Assembly (NCBI RefSeq): GCF_934561205.1
Contig: NZ_CAKTFU010000002.1
Span: forward strand, 62,001 to 126,000
Source: an uncultured Gemmiger sp.
Lineage (GTDB): Bacteria > Bacillota > Clostridia > Oscillospirales > Ruminococcaceae
DNA: 64,000 bases
Reading direction: 5' to 3'
The notes under the pieces: generated by a model
The model's database searches: none
What the model was told of the DNA's origin: nothing
Seen by the model: only the letters and a program-made list of their open reading frames with translations
Part shown: positions 59,904 through 64,000 of the stretch, piece after piece
Numbering within the stretch: the first letter of the stretch is position 1
Layout of the letters: every line of letters begins with the position of its first letter
Program-made: the position numbers and the translations under genes

Positions 59904-60533
59904 ATGTTTGCAGAACGCTTGAAGCAGGCTCGCAAGTCCAAACGGTACAGCCAGGCAGAGATTTCACAACTTTTGGGTGTGACGCAGCAGGCTGTCGGCA
60001 AATGGGAAACCGGCCGTTCCACCCCGGATCCCCAGACGATCGCGCGTTTGGCTGAAATTCTGGGCACCACAGCCGATGTGCTGCTGGGGCTGCAGCAGGA
60101 TGCCGAAAACTCCCCTGTCGTAGGCCGCAACGCCTTCAGCCGCTATACACAGTGCGAGATACCTGTTATCGGCACGGTTCGCGCAGGCTACGGTGCCTTG
60201 GCGTTTGAGGAGGATTACGGCAAGGAGTATGCCAGCGTGAAGGATCCCAGCAACTACTTTTATCTGGTAGTCAAGGGTGACAGTATGGAACCGCGTATCT
60301 CGGACGGGGACCTGGCCCTGGTACACCGCCAAAACACGCTGGACAACGGCGACCTGGGCGTTCTGGTGTACGGCCTGGACGGTGAGGGAACGCTGAAGAA
60401 ATATATCCAGCGCGGCAACGCCGTGGTTCTGCAGCCCTTTAATCCCAACTATGAGGAACTGGTTATTAAAGGGGAGGAACTTGACCACCTGTATATCGCC
60501 GGCAAGGTGGTGGAAACCAAGGCTAAGTGGTAA
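59904..60533 (+). CDS. XRE-type repressor with S24 (LexA-like) self-cleavage domain
   Basis: 209 aa. The helix-turn-helix is at ~5-60 (SQAEISQLLGVTQQAVGKWE). The C-terminal S24 domain (~85-205) has an Ala-Gly cleavage-type site in VRAGYGALA, the catalytic Ser in KGDSMEPRI and Lys in GTLKKYIQR. It is therefore of the CI/ImmR-like kind that can inactivate itself on RecA activation. The ATG at 59904 follows AAAAGGAG. No prophage genes flank it, so this is a chromosomal regulator or a relic. Divergent small membrane protein gene: see 59395. Confidence 0.88.
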   Translation: MFAERLKQARKSKRYSQAEISQLLGVTQQAVGKWETGRSTPDPQTIARLAEILGTTADVLLGLQQDAENSPVVGRNAFSRYTQCEIPVIGTVRAGYGALAFEEDYGKEYASVKDPSNYFYLVVKGDSMEPRISDGDLALVHRQNTLDNGDLGVLVYGLDGEGTLKKYIQRGNAVVLQPFNPNYEELVIKGEELDHLYIAGKVVETKAKW

Positions 60534-60621
60534 GTGAGCCTGTAATTTCCTTACAATCTTATTCTAGCACGCGAAAAGTCCTATAATTTGGACTTACAAC
60601 AGAAAACACAAACAAAAAATG

Positions 60622-60672
60622 CTGCCCGCGGCAAGCCGAGAAATCCGGCGTTTGCGGCGGGCTGTATTTTTT
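60622..60672 (+). terminator. Terminator after the S24-type repressor
   Basis: A long imperfect stem: CCCGCGGCAAGC (from ~60625) pairs with GCGTTTGCGGCGGG (to ~60661), then a T6 run. Confidence 0.72.
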
Positions 60673-60697
60673 ATACCCTTTTTTAGGAGCATACCCT

Positions 60698-62062
60698 ATG
60701 AATCTGGAAGAAAAACTGGAAATTCTTGCCGACAGCGCCAAATATGACGTGGCCTGCACGTCCAGCGGTGTGGACAGAGCCGGGCAGCATGGCAAGCTGG
60801 GCAGCTGCAGGGCGGCCGGGATCTGCCACGCCTTTACGCCGGACGGAAGGTGTGTCTCCCTTTTGAAGGTACTGTACTCTAACGCATGCTGCTACGATTG
60901 CAGCTACTGCGTCAACCGCCGCAGCAACGATCGTCCGCGGGCGACCTTTACCCCCAAGGAACTGGCTGACTTGACTATTGGGTTTTATAAGCGCAATTAT
61001 ATTGAGGGGCTGTTTTTGTCCAGCGCGGTAATCAAATCCCCCGACCACACCATGGAACTGATGATCGAAGCGCTGCGTATTTTGCGCAACGAATACCGTT
61101 TTAACGGCTATATCCATGCCAAGACGATACCGGGAGCCGACCCCCTGCTGGTGCAGCAGTTGGGATTTTTGGCAGACAGACTGTCGGTCAATATTGAACT
61201 GCCGAGCGAAGTCAGCCTGAATCGGCTGGCGCCTGACAAAAAGAAAACCTCCATTTTGCGGCCTATGAAGCAAATCGCCGTGCAAAATGTGCAGAGTAAA
61301 CAGGAAATGACGGTGTATCGCCATGCCCCGGCTTTTGCGCCGGCAGGACAAAGCACCCAGATGATTATCGGTGCTACGCCGGAAAATGACCTGCATATTA
61401 TGGATCTGACCGAGGCACTTTACAAAAAATACTCGCTGAAACGCGTGTTTTATTCGGCCTATCTGCCTGTGGTCGAGGACAGCCGCCTGCCTGCCCTGCA
61501 GACCAAACCGCCGCTTTTGCGCGAACATCGGCTGTACCAGGCGGACTGGCTGCTGCGGTATTATCATTTTTCCGCGCGGGAGCTGTTGACGGAGGAAGAA
61601 CCGAACTTTGACCCGTATCTTGACCCCAAATGTACCTGGGCGCTGCGCCACCCGGCTTTTTTCCCCGTGGAAGTCAATACGGCCGAGCGCGCGGCGCTGC
61701 TGCGTGTGCCGGGCATAGGCCCCAAGAGCGCCGACCGTATCCTGCAGGCGCGGCGTGTGCAGCACCTGGGAATGTCGGAGTTGAAGCGCATCGGCGTGGT
61801 CCTGAAGCGCGCTCAGTATTTTATTACCTGCAGCGGACGCGCACCATCTCACGGCACGCGGGCGGAAATTGCGGCGGCGTTGCTGGATCCCAAGGCGTTT
61901 TCGGTGGGGGTGCAGCAGATGAGCCTGGATGATTTTGTGACAAAGCCCCTGCCTTTTGCCGCCCCGGAACTGCACATGCTGACGGACAACGGTATGGCGG
62001 CGGGTAAGGCGGCCCGTCTGCTGAAGGAGGAGGCTCTGCAATGCGTTACCGGGCGGATGTAA
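60698..62062 (+). CDS. Radical SAM protein, putative DNA modification/repair
   Basis: 454 aa. The radical SAM cluster motif C-x3-C-x2-C is in SNACCYDCSYCVNRRS (~66-76), with a preceding Cys-rich stretch (VACTSSG, GSCRAAGICH). The C-terminus has a helix-hairpin-helix DNA-binding element RVPGIGPKSADRIL (~345). I recognise the family as the radical SAM partner of a uracil-DNA-glycosylase-like or TIGR03915 protein; the latter is the next gene, overlapping by 22 nt. The chemistry is unproven. AGGAG precedes the ATG. Confidence 0.88.
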   Translation: MNLEEKLEILADSAKYDVACTSSGVDRAGQHGKLGSCRAAGICHAFTPDGRCVSLLKVLYSNACCYDCSYCVNRRSNDRPRATFTPKELADLTIGFYKRNYIEGLFLSSAVIKSPDHTMELMIEALRILRNEYRFNGYIHAKTIPGADPLLVQQLGFLADRLSVNIELPSEVSLNRLAPDKKKTSILRPMKQIAVQNVQSKQEMTVYRHAPAFAPAGQSTQMIIGATPENDLHIMDLTEALYKKYSLKRVFYSAYLPVVEDSRLPALQTKPPLLREHRLYQADWLLRYYHFSARELLTEEEPNFDPYLDPKCTWALRHPAFFPVEVNTAERAALLRVPGIGPKSADRILQARRVQHLGMSELKRIGVVLKRAQYFITCSGRAPSHGTRAEIAAALLDPKAFSVGVQQMSLDDFVTKPLPFAAPELHMLTDNGMAAGKAARLLKEEALQCVTGRM

Positions 62063-62808
62063 GGGACATTATCTATCGCTACGACGGCAGTTTTGCCGGC
62101 TTTTTGTGCTGCGTGTTTGAAAGCTATACCCGAAAAGAAATCCCGTCGGAAATTGTAACACCGGAAACAGAGCAACCTATGCTGTTTGAGATGCGCAATA
62201 TCTCCACCGAAAAGGAAAAAGCCCGACGCGTAGCGGTCGGGCTGAAACGGTTGGGTGCATCGGTCGAGGATCGCGTAAGAGTGGGCTTTTTGTCGTGCGC
62301 AGAGGAAAAGGATTTGGTTTTGCTGCGGTTTATCCGCCTGTGCTTTGCGCAGGGTGGACAGACGGCACAGATGCTGGGACATACGCAGGTGGCGGACGCC
62401 TTTGCGCTGGAACGCACGGTAAACAATGAAATTTGCCGTATGATCGAGCTTTTGCGCTTTGAGGAAAAGGATGGTATGCTGGGTGCGCAAATCCACCCGC
62501 AAAACCGTGTGCTGCCCATGCTGCAAGCCCACTTTTGCAGCCGCCTGCCCGATGAGGATTTCCTGATTTACGATGCCACCCACAAGGAGGCTTTGTTTCG
62601 GCAGAACGGCCAGGTGCAATACATGCGCATGGAGCGTTATGAGCACGCCGAAGGGGCTGACGAGTTGGCGTGGCAGGGATTGTGGAAACGCTTTTTTAAG
62701 GCGTTGACCATTGAAGAACGCCGCAACGAAAAACTGCAGACGCAGCATGTCCCCCTGCGCTATCGGCAGGATATGCCGGAAATGCGAAAAGATATTTTAC
62801 AGCCGTAA
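62041..62808 (+). CDS. TIGR03915/DUF4130-type putative DNA repair protein
   Basis: 255 aa, obligate-looking partner of the radical SAM gene. It begins with IIYRYDGSFAGFLCCVFESY, the family hallmark. The C-terminal half (~90-240) contains VADAFALERTVNNEICRMIE and a late block DFLIYDATHKEALF. In related species this region is linked to uracil-DNA glycosylase domains; no glycosylase domain is present here. The ATG at 62041 has AAGGAGGAGG inside the upstream gene, so the two are translationally coupled. Confidence 0.87.
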   Translation: MRYRADVRDIIYRYDGSFAGFLCCVFESYTRKEIPSEIVTPETEQPMLFEMRNISTEKEKARRVAVGLKRLGASVEDRVRVGFLSCAEEKDLVLLRFIRLCFAQGGQTAQMLGHTQVADAFALERTVNNEICRMIELLRFEEKDGMLGAQIHPQNRVLPMLQAHFCSRLPDEDFLIYDATHKEALFRQNGQVQYMRMERYEHAEGADELAWQGLWKRFFKALTIEERRNEKLQTQHVPLRYRQDMPEMRKDILQP

Positions 62809-62817
62809 AAAGGCGGC

Positions 62818-63210
62818 TTAATCGTAGTCATATTCCGGATTTTCGGCCTGATATTCGCCCAAAAAGCGCAAAAGGCGCTCGACGTCGGCGTAGGAAATGC
62901 GCCCTGTGTCGGCCAACACCCGCACCATGGCACGCAGATCGCCGCCATACAGCGTTTGCAGATGCTGCTGGCTGACGGCGGCACAGTAGGTGGTGTGGCG
63001 CACAAGCGGGAAATAGACGTTTTTGCTTTTTTCTTTTTCGCTGCGGACAAAGGACTTTTTTTCCAGCCGCAGCAGAAAATTCAACAGGGTCGAATCTGCC
63101 CAGCGGCATTCTGCCGGAAGATGGGTCGCGATATCGCGCCGTGTGGCGGGCGCGCGGCACGCCCACAGCGCTGCCATGACCTGTTCCTCACTGTGTGATA
63201 GAGTCTGCAT
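62818..63210 (-). CDS. BlaI/MecI/CopY-family repressor
   Basis: 130 aa. The N-terminal winged helix (~5-75) has SEEQVMAALWACRAPATRRD, STLLNFLLRLEKKSFV and a wing KSKNVYF. The C-terminal ~50 residues dimerise and are the target of BlaR1-type proteases in the family. No BlaR1/MecR1 gene or beta-lactamase is next to it. AAAGGAG precedes the ATG at 63210. Operators of the BlaI type flank its promoter (63224-63266), so it is autoregulated. Confidence 0.9.
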   Translation of the reverse strand: MQTLSHSEEQVMAALWACRAPATRRDIATHLPAECRWADSTLLNFLLRLEKKSFVRSEKEKSKNVYFPLVRHTTYCAAVSQQHLQTLYGGDLRAMVRVLADTGRISYADVERLLRFLGEYQAENPEYDYD

Positions 63211-63223
63211 AGGAATCTCCTTT

Positions 63224-63266
63224 TTTACAGATGTAAAAGATGCTGTAATTATATTTTACATCTGTG
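63224..63266 (-). promoter_or_regulatory. BlaI promoter with two operators
   Basis: Minus strand TTGCAT (63276-63281), 17 bp, TAAAAT (63253-63258). Operators: TTTACAGATGTAAA (63224-63237, perfect core TACA-N2-TGTA), between promoter and start, and TACATCTGTG (63257-63266), touching the -10. Confidence 0.85.
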
Positions 63267-63336
63267 GGAGATAAAATGCAAGAGTCTTGTGCTGCAAAAT
63301 TTTTAGGTGATTTTCCGCCACGGAAAGACACTTTGT

Positions 63337-63350
63337 TTTACAAATGTAAA
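63337..63350. promoter_or_regulatory. Third BlaI-type operator
   Basis: TTTACAAATGTAAA, a perfect 14-bp palindrome with core TACAAATGTA, 71 bp beyond the second site and about 85 bp before the serC -35. No good promoter overlaps it. The rest of the 63211-63539 gap holds only these sites and the serC promoter and leader. Confidence 0.82.
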
Positions 63351-63434
63351 ATAAAGTGTGCGCAATAAACGGACATTTAGCTATTCTGCAAAAACAAACC
63401 GCTGCTGCGAGCATGTTTTCGGAATGTTGCCAAC

Positions 63435-63463
63435 TTGCTATGTTCCGTTTCCCTCACTATACT
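63435..63463 (+). promoter_or_regulatory. Promoter of serC
   Basis: TTGCTA (63435-63440), 17 bp, TATACT (63458-63463). Start near 63470. Confidence 0.78.
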
Positions 63464-63490
63464 ATATACATAGACGCAACGATGCGCGAT

Positions 63491-63519
63491 GGGCAGCATC
63501 CGAGGGTGCTGCCCGTTTT
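63491..63519 (+). terminator. Terminator-like hairpin in the serC leader
   Basis: GGGCAGCA (63491-63498) pairs with TGCTGCCC (63507-63514), followed by GTTTT. It lies between the promoter and the serC ribosome site, 20 nt before GGGAGG. Confidence 0.6.
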
Positions 63520-63539
63520 ATATTAGGGAGGAATGGAAA

Positions 63540-64000
63540 ATGGCCAGAGTATATAATTTCAGTGCAGGGCCTTCGATGCTGCCGGAGAGTGTTTTGAAAA
63601 CCGCACAGGCGGAGCTGTTGGATTACCGCGGTTCCGGCATGAGCGTTATGGAGATGAGCCACCGCAGCAAGTGGTTTGAGAAAATTCTGGAAAACACCGA
63701 GGCCTCCATGCGGCGGGTATTGAATATCCCTGACAATTATAAAGTGGGCTTTTTCCAGGGCGGTGCGACCCAGCAGTTTGCCATGGTGCCGCTGAACTTT
63801 ATGACCACCGGTACGGCAGATTACCTTGTGACCGGCAATTTCAGCAAAAAGGCAGCCGAGGAGGCCGCTAAGTTCGGCACGGCCCGCATTGCCGCCAGCA
63901 GCAAGGATAAGAATTTTACCTATATCCCCGATGTGAACGCCATTGACTACGACCCGAATGCCAGCTATATCCATATCTGCCAGAACAACACCATTTTCGG
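63540..64000 (+). CDS. serC: Phosphoserine aminotransferase, 5' part
   Basis: PLP enzyme that makes phosphoserine from 3-phosphohydroxypyruvate and glutamate. About 153 residues are visible before the window ends. MARVYNFSAGPSMLPESVL, SGMSVMEMSHRSKWF and VGFFQGGATQQFAMVPLN are typical SerC blocks; the PLP-binding Lys lies beyond the window. The start is the ATG at 63540 with GGGAGG upstream. The first exposed partner genes of the serine pathway would be downstream and are not seen. Confidence 0.95.
   Translation, partial: MARVYNFSAGPSMLPESVLKTAQAELLDYRGSGMSVMEMSHRSKWFEKILENTEASMRRVLNIPDNYKVGFFQGGATQQFAMVPLNFMTTGTADYLVTGNFSKKAAEEAAKFGTARIAASSKDKNFTYIPDVNAIDYDPNASYIHICQNNTIF

Noticed and set aside
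59904..60533. Prophage boundary at the S24 repressor
   Set aside because: No integrase, structural or lysis gene and no attachment-site repeats are found around it.

Overview
The window looks like a GC-rich (roughly 60% by eye) member of the Bacillota, class Clostridia, most like the Faecalibacterium/Gemmiger/Subdoligranulum group of gut Ruminococcaceae. This placement is an inference. It rests on pheST controlled by a Phe T-box, ftsEX next to an M23 hydrolase and an S41 protease homologue, a BirA/BioY pair, PotABCD with no lipobox on PotD, and the general mix of families. There is no rRNA, CRISPR array or intact insertion sequence. Almost all of it is ordinary chromosome with tightly packed operons. 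Long antisense ORFs are abundant because of the GC content and were left out.

Layout. 1-3.7 kb: end of a potABCD polyamine importer operon. 3.7-6.5 kb: clpB under an HrcA/CIRCE operator. 6.6-8.8 kb: rarA and a lysophospholipase-like hydrolase. 8.9-11.8 kb: nth, a GntR/UTRA regulator and pyrBI. 11.8-14.1 kb: a ClpC-like unfoldase lacking its middle domain. 14.2-20.4 kb: a heterodimeric ABC exporter, asnA and a MATE exporter. 20.4-25.7 kb (minus strand): tRNA-Thr, rsmA, an S41 homologue with a lost catalytic lysine, a 34-residue membrane peptide, an M23 hydrolase and ftsXE. 25.9-31.8 kb: a PucR-type regulator, a PglC-like phosphoglycosyl transferase with a PglF-like dehydratase, and glmS behind an apparent attenuator.

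32-38.8 kb is the most distinctive block. It is one operon of response regulator, lipoprotein, histidine kinase, membrane-anchored protein and two more lipoproteins. The three lipoproteins are paralogues sharing a Cys/His motif. 38.9-42.7 kb: pheST with its T-box. 42.7-45.7 kb: a three-gene operon of hydrolase, condensation-type acyltransferase and zinc-ribbon membrane protein. 45.9-48.4 kb: an MBOAT/AlgJ-like polysaccharide acetylation pair. 48.5-51.6 kb: KDG kinase and a KDPG aldolase-VOC fusion, divergent from an IclR regulator. 51.7-53.3 kb: birA-bioY with a clear BirA box.

53.4-55.0 kb is a more AT-rich, partly decayed island with a HicB/DinB-like protein and a broken NUDIX gene. 55.0-58.6 kb: ruvX, uppS, a lipoprotein cyclophilin, a DUF1292 gene, a likely 6S RNA and a redoxin-fold protein without its catalytic cysteine. 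58.6-64 kb: cutC, a small membrane protein divergent from an S24-type self-cleaving repressor, a radical SAM DNA-repair pair, an orphan BlaI repressor with its operators, and the start of serC.

Regulation is unusually readable here. CIRCE, T-box, BirA box, BlaI operators, candidate IclR and S24 operators, two possible attenuators and a pair of mutually overlapping divergent promoters can all be seen directly.
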